DNA of 64,000 nt, from positions 186,001 through 250,000 of the forward strand of contig NZ_WEGI01000002.1 of assembly GCF_009604425.1 (NCBI RefSeq). The letters are read 5' to 3'. Below the pieces are notes generated by a model, which saw only the letters and a program-made list of their open reading frames with translations, did no database searches and was not told the origin of the DNA. The translations under genes were made by a program, and so were the position numbers. The stretch comes from Nocardia aurantia (GTDB lineage: Bacteria; Actinomycetota; Actinomycetes; Mycobacteriales; Mycobacteriaceae). This document shows positions 1-8,699 of the stretch, piece by piece; the stretch's first letter is position 1; each line of letters begins with the position of its first letter.

Positions 1-95
1 GCCGCACAGCCGATTCCGGCCGGTCGGGCGCGGGAGTAGGCTCGGGTGCGAACCATCCGGTTCGTCGGGTTGCGGAATGACGGCGAGGAGGCTAC

Positions 96-908
96 ATGCC
101 CGGCAAGACCATTCTGATCACCGGTTCCACCGACGGGCTGGGGCGGCATCTGGCGGTGCGGCTGGCGCGCTCGGGGGCGCGGGTGCTCGTGCACGGCCGG
201 GATCGGGAGCGTGGTGCGGGGGTGCGCGCGGAGATCCTGGCCGCCGGGGGGCCGGAGCCGGAGGTGCTGATCGCCGATCTCGGGTCGCTGCGGGAGGTGG
301 ATCGGCTCGCCGGGGAGGTGGGCGCGGTCACCGATCGGCTCGATGCGCTGATCAACAATGCCGGTGTCGGGTTCGGGGCGCCGGATTCGGCGCGTGAACT
401 CGGCGCCGACGGGTACGAATTGCGTTTCGCCGTCAACTATCTCGCGGGGGTCCGGCTCGTCCGCCAGCTGGCGCCGCTGCTGATCGCCGCGGCGCCCGCG
501 CGGGTGGTCAACGTCGCCTCGATCGGGCAGCAGGCGCTGGATTTCGGGGATCTGAACTTCGAGCACGGTTACTCGGGGGCGGCCGCGTACATGCGCAGCA
601 AGCTCGCGCTGATCATGGCGACCTTCGACCTCGCCGAGGAGTTCGGGCCCGCCGGCGTCATGGTGACCGCGCTGCATCCGGCCACCTACATGGACACCAC
701 GATGGTGCGTGAGTTCGGCGGTTCGCCGCTGAGCACGGTCGACGAGGGCGGGGACGCGGTCGTCCGGCTGATCACCGAGGACGTGCCGAACGGCGCGTAC
801 TTCAACGGCCGGAAACCGGCCCGCGCCGACGCGCAGGCCTACGATCCCGCCGCTCGCGGCGAGCTTCGCCGGCGGACGGCGGAGCTGATCTCGGCGGCCG
901 TGGGGTAG
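96..908 (+). CDS. SDR family NAD(P)-dependent oxidoreductase
   Basis: Predicted cytoplasmic short-chain dehydrogenase/reductase of 270 residues, the usual length for a classical SDR. The nucleotide-binding glycine motif TGSTDGLG lies near residues 8-15, NNAG near residue 88, and the catalytic YMRSK (Tyr-x3-Lys) near residue 167 with a Ser in NVASIG before it. The order matches retinol-dehydrogenase-like SDRs. The ATG at 96 follows a GAGGAG ribosome site. The gene stands alone ahead of an unrelated plus-strand gene, so the substrate cannot be inferred. Confidence 0.9.
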   Translation: MPGKTILITGSTDGLGRHLAVRLARSGARVLVHGRDRERGAGVRAEILAAGGPEPEVLIADLGSLREVDRLAGEVGAVTDRLDALINNAGVGFGAPDSARELGADGYELRFAVNYLAGVRLVRQLAPLLIAAAPARVVNVASIGQQALDFGDLNFEHGYSGAAAYMRSKLALIMATFDLAEEFGPAGVMVTALHPATYMDTTMVREFGGSPLSTVDEGGDAVVRLITEDVPNGAYFNGRKPARADAQAYDPAARGELRRRTAELISAAVG

Positions 909-1073
909 CCCGTACCGCGTGCCGGAACGAGTTCCGGCAGTCGATGACAAAAAAGTTTCGCTGAGACCCTTGTCACAGCGGGCAAACATCTGGTTGTCTC
1001 GTGGCCGACGGTTCACCCACCGCAACGGCGTCACTCTGCGGCGGTCACCGCTGCCCGACCAGAAGGAAGTCAG

Positions 1074-1664
1074 ATGTCCCGAGCTGCCCATTCCGGCCCT
1101 CGCACCCGTTCCCATCCCCGAGCCCGCGCGGTCGCCGTGGCCCGCGAGCATCGGCGCCGGTACCAACTGGTCGCGCTGGCGCCCGCGGTCGCGGACGTGG
1201 TCCGGTACGCGGGGGGCTGGCTGTTCGACCGGGCCTCGTCCGGCTGGGAGGTGACGGCGATCGTGGCCGATCACGCCGACACCCGGCCGCTGGAGATCCT
1301 CGGCGTGCGGGTCGTCGACCTGGAGTCGGCGTTCGCGTCACGGGTGCGCAGCCCGATGCCGAACGCGCTCGCCATCGACACCGAGTTGTTCGCCGCCGAC
1401 CATCGGGTCCGCGCGGGCCTGCTCGACGTCTTCGACCACGAGTTGATCGATCAGGTGACCTTCTGGGGCGACCGGCCGCTCGGCGACCTGGGCGCGCGGT
1501 TCGACCCGGTGCAGCACCGGGCCAGCCGGGCGGCCCAGGCGTTCAAGGCGCGCGCGCTGTCGGTGGCCGGGCAGCAGGCGCCCGCGGCCCCGGAGTTGTT
1601 CCGCTGCTGCGAGTTCCAGCCCGGGGCCGCGGGATTCCGCGACCTGCTGCCCACCGCGGTCTGA
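1074..1664 (+). CDS. Conserved actinobacterial-type hypothetical protein
   Basis: A 196-residue soluble protein that I do not recognise as a named family. The ATG at 1074 follows AAGGAAG. The first 30 residues are basic. The rest is mixed alpha/beta with the segment VADVVRYAGGWLFDRASSGW near residues 40-59 and ends just after FRDLLPT. No signal peptide, membrane segment or cysteine cluster is seen. The composition and the segment on cell-surface or side-chain variation recall small DNA-regulation-linked proteins of Nocardia and Mycobacterium, but that is only an impression. Genes on both sides are unrelated. Confidence 0.7.
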   Translation: MSRAAHSGPRTRSHPRARAVAVAREHRRRYQLVALAPAVADVVRYAGGWLFDRASSGWEVTAIVADHADTRPLEILGVRVVDLESAFASRVRSPMPNALAIDTELFAADHRVRAGLLDVFDHELIDQVTFWGDRPLGDLGARFDPVQHRASRAAQAFKARALSVAGQQAPAAPELFRCCEFQPGAAGFRDLLPTAV

Positions 1665-1704
1665 ATCACCGGGAACGCGTTGTCCCCGTGCACATTCCGC
1701 GTGG

Positions 1705-2988
1705 CTAAGCGCCCAGCGGCGCGAAGGTGATGTGCAGGTCGCGCAGGCCGCGCAGCAGGAAGGTCGGCTCGTAGCGGTAGCCGCGGTCCGGCCCGGCGCC
1801 GTGCGCCCCGTCGTCGATGGCGATGTCGCGGACCCGGTCGAGCAGCCGGTTCAGCGTCACCTGCCCCTCGGCGCGGGCCAGCGGCGCGCCCGCGCAGGTG
1901 TGGATGCCGCGGCCGAAGGCGATGTGCTCGCGCGAATTCCGGCGGTCCAGCCGGAACTCGTCCGGATTCTCGAATTTCCGGGGGTCCCGATTGGCCGCGC
2001 CGATGCACAACATCACCACCGTGCCCGCCGGAATGTCCACGCCGCCGACCTGAGTGGACCGCTTGGCCAATCGGAAGTCCACCTTGGTCGGGCTCTCGAA
2101 ACGCAGTGACTCCTCGACGAATTGGCCCACCAGGCCACGGTCCTCGCGCAGCACCCGCTGATACTCGGGCTGCTCGCCGAGCACCTTGACCGCCGCGCTG
2201 AGCAGTTTGGTGACCGTCTCCTGTCCCGCCGCGAAGAGGAAGGTGGCGGGCCGGACCAGTTCGGCGACAGTGGGTTTCGCCCCGTCCGGATAGGTCGCGG
2301 TGGCGAGCACGCTGAGGATGTCCTCGCGCGGCTGCCGCTGCCGGTCGGTGATGTACGCGCCGAATCGCCCTTCGAGCCACTCCAGCGGGTTCAGGCCCAC
2401 CGGCTCGTGGTCCAGCGCGCCGACCCGGCTGCCCGGTTCCTCGTGCCCGGACAGCGCGGACCGGAATTCGTCGCGATCGCCGTCGGGCACGCCCAGCAGA
2501 TCCGCGATGACCAGCGTCGCATAGGGTTTCGCGTACTCGTCCAGGAATTCGCAACGGCCCGCGGCCAGGAACTCGTCGAGCTGACGGTCGGCCTGCCGCC
2601 ACATGTATTCCTCGTTCTCCTTCAACCGCTTCGGCGTCAGGAGTTTGGCCAGCAGGGCCCGGGTGCGGGTGTGGTCGGGCGGATCCATCGTCACCATGTG
2701 CTCGTTGATCGGGAACAGATGGCGGTGTTCCTCGATCTGCGCGGTGATGTCGTCGCCGGCCGGCCGGAACGGCAGCGGGGGGAAGGGCCCGCCGATCGAG
2801 ATCGCCGCGGAGAAGTGCTCGGCGTCGCGGAAGATCTCGTTCGCCTCCTGATAACCGGTCACCGCCACCACGTCGTGGTGCGGCTCCCGGAACACCGGAT
2901 TCCGCGCGCGCAGGTACGCCAGGTACTCGTACGGATCCTGGGCGACATCCGGATCGGAGAAGTAGTCGACTGATGCCAGATCGGTCAT
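1705..2988 (-). CDS. Cytochrome P450
   Basis: Soluble bacterial P450 monooxygenase of 427 residues. The heme signature FGRGIHTCAGAPLAR puts the thiolate ligand at Cys365. The I-helix oxygen-activation motif reads AAGQET, and the K-helix ExxR is ESLR. It needs external ferredoxin and ferredoxin reductase, and none is encoded next to it. The gene lies 192 bases downstream of a same-strand TetR gene. A perfect palindrome sits in that gap (3098-3114), so the P450 is probably the TetR target. Substrate unknown. Confidence 0.95.
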   Translation of the reverse strand: MTDLASVDYFSDPDVAQDPYEYLAYLRARNPVFREPHHDVVAVTGYQEANEIFRDAEHFSAAISIGGPFPPLPFRPAGDDITAQIEEHRHLFPINEHMVTMDPPDHTRTRALLAKLLTPKRLKENEEYMWRQADRQLDEFLAAGRCEFLDEYAKPYATLVIADLLGVPDGDRDEFRSALSGHEEPGSRVGALDHEPVGLNPLEWLEGRFGAYITDRQRQPREDILSVLATATYPDGAKPTVAELVRPATFLFAAGQETVTKLLSAAVKVLGEQPEYQRVLREDRGLVGQFVEESLRFESPTKVDFRLAKRSTQVGGVDIPAGTVVMLCIGAANRDPRKFENPDEFRLDRRNSREHIAFGRGIHTCAGAPLARAEGQVTLNRLLDRVRDIAIDDGAHGAGPDRGYRYEPTFLLRGLRDLHITFAPLGA

Positions 2989-3097
2989 GTGCTGTCCAGC
3001 CTTTCCCGGCAGGGGAAGACGGGCCTCCGCCGATCCGGTGGCACGACCGGTGCGGAGACCACTGCTTTCGAATTAGGGGATTCACCTTACGCAAATC

Positions 3098-3114
3098 CGG
3101 TAATCGGATTACCG
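3098..3114. promoter_or_regulatory. Palindromic operator candidate upstream of the P450 gene
   Basis: CGGTAATC, one centre base, then its exact complement GATTACCG: an 8-bp perfect dyad in a locally AT-richer stretch about 110 bases before the P450 start. It is the right size for a TetR dimer. The neighbouring TetR gene is the natural candidate binder (inference). Confidence 0.6.
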
Positions 3115-3180
3115 AAAATCGAGAGTAGCAGTCCAGCAGCGTCCAGGGAAGGGGTTCGCTGTACGAGTGGACAACAGAAC

Positions 3181-3780
3181 TCAGGCGCCGCCGTCCGCCG
3201 CCACCGGCGGTTCCAGCCCGTCCAGGTATCGCTCGATCAGCGCGATGGTCTCCTCGTGACCGAGGGTGAGATCCATGTTCGACTCCATCACCAGGATGGT
3301 GGTCACCGTCGACAACAGCAGCGACACGGCCACCGGCGGGAACTCCTCGATGTTCACGCCGTACTGCCGCAGGATGAAGGTCAGCGCGGTGAGCTGCACC
3401 TCGCGGAACCGGGTGGCGTAGGCGACCAGTTCGGCGCGAATCGCCTTGCGGTGGTTGGCGAGTGCGAAGAACTCCACCATCAGCGAGTTGCGCTCCGCGT
3501 CCTTGGCCAGCTCCCACAGCGCGTGCAACGGCCGCGGCCCGGCGAGCGCCCGCCGATGACTGCCGAAGTGCCCCTCGGTGCCCTCGCGCAGCACCGCGAC
3601 GAACAGATCGTCCATGGTCGGGAAGTAGTAGTGCACCAGCGCGGGTTTGACGCCCGCCTCGGCCGCCACCCGTCGCGCACTGGCGGCGGCGTAACCGTCC
3701 GCGATCATGATGCGTGCCGTCGCGTCGAGCAGCTCGCGCCGGGTGGTCGTGTCGTTCGCGCCTCGTCGCCGGGTGGGCAT
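3181..3780 (-). CDS. TetR/AcrR family transcriptional regulator
   Basis: TetR-type repressor of 199 residues. The N-terminal helix-turn-helix runs from about residue 10 to 55 and ends in the typical PALVHYYFPTMDDLF recognition-helix region. The C-terminal part is the helical ligand domain. I chose the ATG at 3780 because the frame upstream of it is Arg/Pro-rich and unlike TetR proteins. The palindrome between this gene and the P450 suggests local control of the P450 by an unknown ligand. Confidence 0.88.
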   Translation of the reverse strand: MPTRRRGANDTTTRRELLDATARIMIADGYAAASARRVAAEAGVKPALVHYYFPTMDDLFVAVLREGTEGHFGSHRRALAGPRPLHALWELAKDAERNSLMVEFFALANHRKAIRAELVAYATRFREVQLTALTFILRQYGVNIEEFPPVAVSLLLSTVTTILVMESNMDLTLGHEETIALIERYLDGLEPPVAADGGA

Positions 3781-3958
3781 GGCCGTCAGGCTAACACTGG
3801 GCAGTCGTACAGCATCCGGGCGGGCTCGGCGGCGGCCGGATCCGGCGGCAAGCGGCCGAGCCGGGATGGCGCCGACGATCCGCCGTACCGGCCCGGTGGT
3901 ACGCCAGGGCTCGGCGCACCGCGGTGATGAAGGGCAATGCGGCACGAGACCCGGGAAC

Positions 3959-5248
3959 TCACCTCGGATCTCGCCCACCCGCGGCGGGTTCGCGCCTCAC
4001 ACCGGCGCGCGTCAGCCATACGGCGAATCCGCCGAGAACGGCCGCGACGGCGACGATAGCACCGAAAATGGTTGTGGCGGTAGAAATTCCGGCGGCATCG
4101 CCCAGGTAGCCGGCGACCACCGGGAGCAGACCGGCGGGTAGATACCCGCCGATGTTCAAAGCCGCGTTGGCCTCGGCCAGGCGGTCGGCCGGGACGGTGG
4201 CGTTGAGCAGCGACAGCCCGCCCAACTGGCCCAGCCCCTGACCCGCGCCGGCCAGCAGGGCGGCCACGACGAGCCAGGCGACGGTCTCGGTGCGAACCGC
4301 CGCGACCAGCGTGGCCGTACTCGCCGTGGTGGCCACGGCCGACGCGATCATGATCAGTGAGCGGCGCACGCGGCGGACCGCGAACTGGACGGCGGTGGCG
4401 GTGAGGAACATGCCGAATGCCATGGCGCCGGCCGGGATTCGGCTCGTGACGCCGAGCAGCCCGGACAGCAGGGCCGGGCCGAGCGACAGCACGAACGATG
4501 TCGCGGTGATACCCGGCGCGAATACCGCGATGCCGAGCGCGAGTTCGCGGCCCCGGCCGGCGGGCACGCGCGGAACCCGGATCCACGCACCGGTGGCGAC
4601 GGGCGCGGGCCCGCCGACGCCGACGGGCGCGGGCCTGCCGAGGTCACCGGACATCGGCCTGCCGAGGGGCAGCCGGGCGACCGCCACCGCCGCGGTCAGC
4701 AGCAGCACCGCCTCGACGATGAAGACGGTCACGGTGGGGGCGGGCAGGGTCTCGGACACGATGCCGGACAACAGCGGCCCGGCGCCGGCGCCGAACACCA
4801 TGGCACACGAGGCGAGCAGCGCCGCCTGCGATTTCCGTTGCGGCCCCGCGACATCGGTGACAGCGGCCATCCCGGCCGAGACCGCGGCGCCGACCGCGAC
4901 CCCGGTGCACAACCGGGCGACCAGCAGCGCCGCCACGCTGCCGGCCGTCGCGAAGATCACGCAGGCGAGCAGCGCCAAGGCGAGCGCGGGCAGCAGGACC
5001 GGCCGACGGCCCCAGCGATCGGACACCACCCCGGACACCAGCAACGAGCCGAGCAGACCCGCGATGTAACAGGCGAAGACCACCGTGAGCATGCCCTTGG
5101 AGAAGCCGATCCGGTTCTGCCACAACACATACAGCGGCGTCGCGGCATTGGACAGCACGAAGACCGCCGCCACCGGCCAGGCCGCGAGCCACATGGTGCG
5201 CACCGGCGTGCCCGCGGTCCGGACCACAGTCGTTTCCGTCGTCGTCAC
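3959..5248 (-). CDS. MFS transporter (DHA1-like drug efflux)
   Basis: Integral membrane major-facilitator protein of about 429 residues with roughly 12 hydrophobic segments. The loop SDRWGRRPVLL after helix 2 is the MFS motif A. The loop between the halves is Pro/Gly/Ala-rich (residues about 215-245). I place the start at the GTG at 5248, which follows GGGAG; the frame further upstream runs through the operator array and is not protein-like. It is divergent from an ArsR gene with three dyads between them, so it is probably an ArsR-repressed efflux pump. Confidence 0.88.
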   Translation of the reverse strand: MTTTETTVVRTAGTPVRTMWLAAWPVAAVFVLSNAATPLYVLWQNRIGFSKGMLTVVFACYIAGLLGSLLVSGVVSDRWGRRPVLLPALALALLACVIFATAGSVAALLVARLCTGVAVGAAVSAGMAAVTDVAGPQRKSQAALLASCAMVFGAGAGPLLSGIVSETLPAPTVTVFIVEAVLLLTAAVAVARLPLGRPMSGDLGRPAPVGVGGPAPVATGAWIRVPRVPAGRGRELALGIAVFAPGITATSFVLSLGPALLSGLLGVTSRIPAGAMAFGMFLTATAVQFAVRRVRRSLIMIASAVATTASTATLVAAVRTETVAWLVVAALLAGAGQGLGQLGGLSLLNATVPADRLAEANAALNIGGYLPAGLLPVVAGYLGDAAGISTATTIFGAIVAVAAVLGGFAVWLTRAGVRREPAAGGRDPR

Positions 5249-5263
5249 GATCACTCCCACTCT

Positions 5264-5328
5264 GTTCGAATAAACTCGTACTTGTTCGAGTGGAGTCGAA
5301 CTTAACAGTAGTACGATGGGAGTCGTAC
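5264..5328. promoter_or_regulatory. Three tandem ArsR-type operators between MFS and ArsR genes
   Basis: Three dyads of the form GTWCGA-N6-TCGWAC: GTTCGA/TCGTAC at 5264-5281, GTTCGA/TCGAAC at 5284-5301, and GTACGA/TCGTAC at 5311-5328. The last extends to seven bases per arm (5310-5329). Start-to-start spacing is 20 and 27 bases. Together they span both divergent promoters, which fits repression of the pump and autoregulation of the repressor by the adjacent ArsR protein. Confidence 0.75.
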
Positions 5329-5350
5329 TTACTGTGATCGGAGGAACACC

Positions 5351-5728
5351 ATGCCGTCGAAAGCCGCCCATCGGTTCGCGGTCCCTCCGCGACCGGCGAA
5401 TCTGCCGGATCCGCTGCCCGAACCGGCGCCGGAGGACATCCGGCTGGAGACCGCCCTCGGCGCGCTCAGCGAACCGCTGCGGTTGTACATCGTGCGCGAA
5501 TTACTGCTGCACTCCGAGGAATTCGACCATCCCTGCGGCTGGTTCGGCATCGACCGGCCGAAATCCTCACTCACCCATCACTTCAAGGCGCTGCGTGACG
5601 CCGGGCTGATCCGGCAGCGGCAGTACGGCCTGGAGCGGCGCAGCCACGTCCGTATCGAGGATCTCGACACCCGTTTCCCCGGACTGCTCGACCTCGTCGC
5701 CGAATGGTCGCCCGCCGAAGCGGATTGA
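5351..5728 (+). CDS. ArsR family winged-helix regulator
   Basis: A 125-residue winged-helix repressor. The segment from LSEPLRLYIVREL (about residues 38-50) to SSLTHHFKALRDAGLIRQR (about residues 75-93) is the ArsR helix-turn-helix. No ArsR-type metal-binding cysteine cluster is visible; the single Cys lies in HPCGWFG. It is therefore more likely one of the MFS-linked ArsR repressors that sense organic compounds. The ATG at 5351 follows GGAGGA. It is divergent from the MFS gene across a triple operator. Confidence 0.88.
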   Translation: MPSKAAHRFAVPPRPANLPDPLPEPAPEDIRLETALGALSEPLRLYIVRELLLHSEEFDHPCGWFGIDRPKSSLTHHFKALRDAGLIRQRQYGLERRSHVRIEDLDTRFPGLLDLVAEWSPAEAD

Positions 5729-6206
5729 GTACGCCGCCGATCGGATCGATTGTCGGGCAACGGCTTCGGACCTCCACCGGAGGATCGCCACGCGGCCATA
5801 CCCCGCCCGCCCGCGCCATCGGGCCTCGCGGGGGCGACACGGTCGACGCCACGCTCCGGCCCGGTGCCGCCGACCGTGTCGCCCTGGCAACCGTGTCGCC
5901 CCCGCCCCGACCGTGTCGGCGCCGGCAACCGGGTCGCCCCACGGCCACCGGGTCGCCCCACGGCCACCGGGTCGCCCGACAGCAACCGGGTCGCCCACGG
6001 CCACCGGGTCGCCCGACAGCAACCGGCTCGCCCCACGGCCACCGGGTCGCCCGACAGCAACCGTCTCGCCCCACGGCCACCGTCTCGCCCCACGGCAATC
6101 AGGTCGCCCCGCGGCAATCAGGTCGCCCGGCGGCAGTGGATGCGCGCCGATCTGCTCGCACCGGCCCCGTTCCCGCGCGGCCCGGCACCGGTGCGAGCAT
6201 GAAGCG
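5729..6206. other. 478-base intergenic region filled by a minisatellite
   Basis: This lies between the ArsR stop and the sigma-factor start. About 260 of its bases are a 19-bp tandem repeat (separate entry). Because 19 is not a multiple of three, the repeat keeps several frames open on both strands, but the predicted peptides are Pro/Arg/His-rich and look non-coding. The first 145 bases show no gene. The sigma-factor promoter should lie in or after the array. Confidence 0.7.
5876..6136. repeat. 19-bp tandem repeat array (about 14 units)
   Basis: The unit is close to GGGTCGCCCGACAGCAACC, alternating with GGGTCGCCCCACGGCCACC. The eleven units from 5931 are well kept; three looser units precede them (5876-5930). 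Variants begin GTGTCG, GGCTCG, GTCTCG or AGGTCG. The array ends about 70 bases before the sigma-factor GTG. No spacers are present, so it is not a CRISPR array. Confidence 0.85.
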
Positions 6207-7184
6207 GTGAGCGCATCGACAGGAGCGGCGGCGACGGAACCCGGCGCGCTGGAGGCCGCCCGGATTCCGCTGACCGGGTACTGCTATCGAATGCTCGGCT
6301 CGGCCGCCGACGCCGAGGACGCGGTCCAGGAAACCCTGCTGCGCGCCTACCTGCGCCTGGACACCTTCGATCCGGCGCGCTCGCGGCTGTCGACCTGGCT
6401 GCACGCGATCGCCACGAACATCTGCCTGGACCTGCTGCGCGGCCGTACCCGCCGGATGCTGACCTGGGACGGCCCGGTCGCCGGTGGCTTCGATCCCGGC
6501 TCGGCGCTCCCCCCGGACCGCTGGATCGAGCCGATGCCCGACGCGGCGCTGATCGCGACCCGGGATCCGGCCGAGGTGGTGGCCCAGCGCGAATCGGTGC
6601 GGCTGGCCTTCGTCGCGGCCCTGCAACATCTGCCCCCTCGGCAGCGGGCGGTGCTGGTCCTGCGCGAGGTGCTCGCATTCACGGCGAGCGAGACCGCGGA
6701 CATGCTCGGCGTCAGCGCCGCCGCGGTGAACAGCGCCCTGCAGCGGGCCCGCGCCACCCTCGCCGCCGCGCGGACCACGCCGGCCGAGGCGCCCGACCCG
6801 GCCGATCGCGCCGATCGCGACCTGATCCGGCGCTACGTGACGGCCTTCGAGGCCCACGATGTCGCGGCGCTGGCGGCGCTGCTGTGCGAGGACGCCGAGT
6901 CCGGCATGCCGCCGCTGGCCTGGCGTCTGACCGGCCGCGAGACGATCGTGGCGGTGTTCGCGGCCGCCGACGCCTGCGTGGGCGATCGGCTGATCGAGGT
7001 CGCGATGAACGGCTCGATCGGGTTCGGCCAGTATCGCCTCGACGGGGCCGGGGTGCCGCGGCCGTTCGCGCTGCTGGCGATCACGACCCGGGGCGGCGCG
7101 ATCGCGGAGCAGGTGACCTTCCTCGGCACCGCGGACCGGTTCGCGGAGTTCGGCCTGCCCGCGGTCCCGGCCCCGCGCGGGTGA
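6207..7184 (+). CDS. ECF sigma-70 factor with C-terminal SnoaL-like domain (SigG type)
   Basis: Extracytoplasmic-function sigma factor of about 325 residues. Region 2 covers residues about 17-85 with the RMLGSAADAEDAVQET signature. Region 4 covers about 130-185 (LPPRQRAVLVLREV and the HTH SASETADMLGVS-like stretch). A 130-residue SnoaL/NTF2-like tail follows, as in SigG/SigJ-type factors, where the tail regulates activity without a classical anti-sigma. The start is the GTG at 6207; the frame upstream runs into the minisatellite. The next gene on the same strand is an MDMPI-like protein, a plausible target. Confidence 0.88.
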   Translation: MSASTGAAATEPGALEAARIPLTGYCYRMLGSAADAEDAVQETLLRAYLRLDTFDPARSRLSTWLHAIATNICLDLLRGRTRRMLTWDGPVAGGFDPGSALPPDRWIEPMPDAALIATRDPAEVVAQRESVRLAFVAALQHLPPRQRAVLVLREVLAFTASETADMLGVSAAAVNSALQRARATLAAARTTPAEAPDPADRADRDLIRRYVTAFEAHDVAALAALLCEDAESGMPPLAWRLTGRETIVAVFAAADACVGDRLIEVAMNGSIGFGQYRLDGAGVPRPFALLAITTRGGAIAEQVTFLGTADRFAEFGLPAVPAPRG

Positions 7185-7263
7185 TCTCCGCGCGGACCGA
7201 TGAGTATCGGCGGTCCCGTTCGTATCAGAGGTGATCACATTCCTCGACCAGGAACGGACACCG

Positions 7264-7866
7264 ATGACCAGCACCGATCAGGACACCGCCCGGCTGCGCG
7301 AGCACACCGTCGCCGAGCGGGAACGACTCGCCGGACTGCTCGCCGGCCTCACCCCGGAACAGTGGGCGGCGCCCTCGTTGTGCGCCGGCTGGCGGGTGCG
7401 CGAGGTCGTCGCGCACGTGACCATGGCCTACCGGACCTCCACCTGGCAGTTCCTGCGCGGGATGATCGCGGCCCGGTTCGCCTTCGACCGGTACGCCGAC
7501 CGCGCCGCGCGCGCCGACACCGCGCGCATGAGCGACCCCGAACTGCTTGCCGCACTGCGGGACAACATCCACCACCCGTGGCGGCCGCCGGGCGGCGGGG
7601 CCGCGGGAGCGTTGAGCCACGACGTGATCCACGGCCTCGACGTCACCGAACCGCTGGGCCTGCCGGCCGCCCCGGCCGATCGCATCGCCACCGTGCTGGG
7701 CAACGGCGGCAAGCGTTCCTTCGCCTACTTCGGGGTCGATCTCGGCGGAGTTCGGTTGCGGGCCGAAGATTCCGATGTCGTGCTCGGCGACGGAGCACCG
7801 ATCACCCTGTCCACCAAGGAGATTCTGCTGATCGTGACGGGACGTACCGCGGTGCCGCGGAACTGA
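7264..7866 (+). CDS. Maleylpyruvate isomerase family (mycothiol-dependent, DinB-like) protein
   Basis: A 200-residue four-helix-bundle protein of the MDMPI/DinB_2 superfamily. The N-terminal part holds ERLAGLLAGLTPEQWAAPSL and CAGWRVREVVAHV, typical of TIGR03083-like proteins, with the metal-ligand His of VAHV. GALSHDVIHGLDVTEPLGLP supplies the second His cluster. Members use mycothiol in isomerisation or detoxification. A GTG at 7231 is possible, but the ATG at 7264 has AGGA upstream and fits homologous starts. It is 79 bases after the sigma factor and probably co-regulated. Confidence 0.82.
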   Translation: MTSTDQDTARLREHTVAERERLAGLLAGLTPEQWAAPSLCAGWRVREVVAHVTMAYRTSTWQFLRGMIAARFAFDRYADRAARADTARMSDPELLAALRDNIHHPWRPPGGGAAGALSHDVIHGLDVTEPLGLPAAPADRIATVLGNGGKRSFAYFGVDLGGVRLRAEDSDVVLGDGAPITLSTKEILLIVTGRTAVPRN

Positions 7867-7868
7867 GG

Positions 7869-8627
7869 TCAGTCCGGCACCACGGTGGCCCGCACCGGGT
7901 TGTGGTCCGAGACGCCGCGCAGATCCTCCACCGCGATCGCGGTCGTGGTGGCGCCGACGGTGACCACGTGGTCGATGAACTCGGATTTCGTCCCGCCGCC
8001 GCGGGGCCGGGTCGGCACGAGATCCGGCAGCGCCGCCACCGCGAAGCCGGTGCCCAGCCCCGCCGCCACCGTCTCCCGGTCGGCATTGAAGTCGCCCAGC
8101 ACAACCGTGGGACCGGTTGCCGCCGTGGCCAATTCCGCCAGCCGGGCGAACTGCCCACCGCGGCGGCCGTCGCCGGTGACGTGGGTGGCGATCACGGTCA
8201 GGCCGCCGGTGCGGACGACCAGGACGCCCTTGCCCGGATCGTCGGCGAAGGCGGTCGCGGTGATCAGGCGGCTGCCCGGCTCGGTGAGCACGACCAGATG
8301 TTCGTCCCGGTCCCGCAGCGCCGTCGCGATCCGCCGCGAGCGCGGCACCCGCGGATAGCGCAACGCGTGTACTGACCTGTGCGGCAACGCCTCTCGCAGC
8401 GCCGCGAGCTGATCACCGCTGACCTCCTGCAACGCCACCACGTGCTCGTCGCGCCCGGCCACCCAGCGCGTCACGGCGGCGATCCGCGCGGGCTCGTCCG
8501 GCCACCGGTCGGCCACCTCCTCGTACCAGTTCTCGGCGTGCACGCGATGCAGGACGTTCCAGGTGGCGACGGAGATCACAATCAGTACGGTAGTGGACCG
8601 CCCGCACCGCGACATCCCGCCGGTCAC
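7869..8627 (-). CDS. Endonuclease/exonuclease/phosphatase (EEP) family protein
   Basis: Metal-dependent phosphoesterase of the DNase I/EEP superfamily, up to 252 residues. Motifs in order are ATWNVLH (Asn near the N terminus), VALQEV (metal-binding Glu), VLGDFNAD (catalytic Asp and Asn), and the C-terminal SDHNPV. The first about 16 residues are not conserved-looking. A GTG at 8579, just before ISVATWN, could be the true start. It converges tail-to-tail with the MDMPI gene and is divergent from the SDR gene at 8700. Substrate unknown: nucleic acid, phosphoinositide-like or nucleotide. Confidence 0.88.
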   Translation of the reverse strand: MTGGMSRCGRSTTVLIVISVATWNVLHRVHAENWYEEVADRWPDEPARIAAVTRWVAGRDEHVVALQEVSGDQLAALREALPHRSVHALRYPRVPRSRRIATALRDRDEHLVVLTEPGSRLITATAFADDPGKGVLVVRTGGLTVIATHVTGDGRRGGQFARLAELATAATGPTVVLGDFNADRETVAAGLGTGFAVAALPDLVPTRPRGGGTKSEFIDHVVTVGATTTAIAVEDLRGVSDHNPVRATVVPD

Positions 8628-8640
8628 CGGGCCCCCGCTT

Positions 8641-8664
8641 TACCTACCTACCTGTAGGTAGGTA
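8641..8664. promoter_or_regulatory. 24-bp perfect palindrome, TetR operator candidate
   Basis: TACCTACCTAC, a two-base centre (CT), then the exact complement GTAGGTAGGTA. It lies 36 bases before the SDR start at 8700 and would cover its promoter. The SDR is followed by a translationally coupled TetR gene, whose product is the likely binder. Confidence 0.75.
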
Positions 8665-8699
8665 GTCTCCGAAACGGGTTGCCCGGACGAAGGAGAACC

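Noticed and set aside
5876..6136. Coding extension of the sigma factor through the 19-bp repeat
   Set aside because: The frame is open, but the peptide is Pro/His/Arg-rich and repeats out of phase. The GTG at 6207 directly precedes the sigma region.
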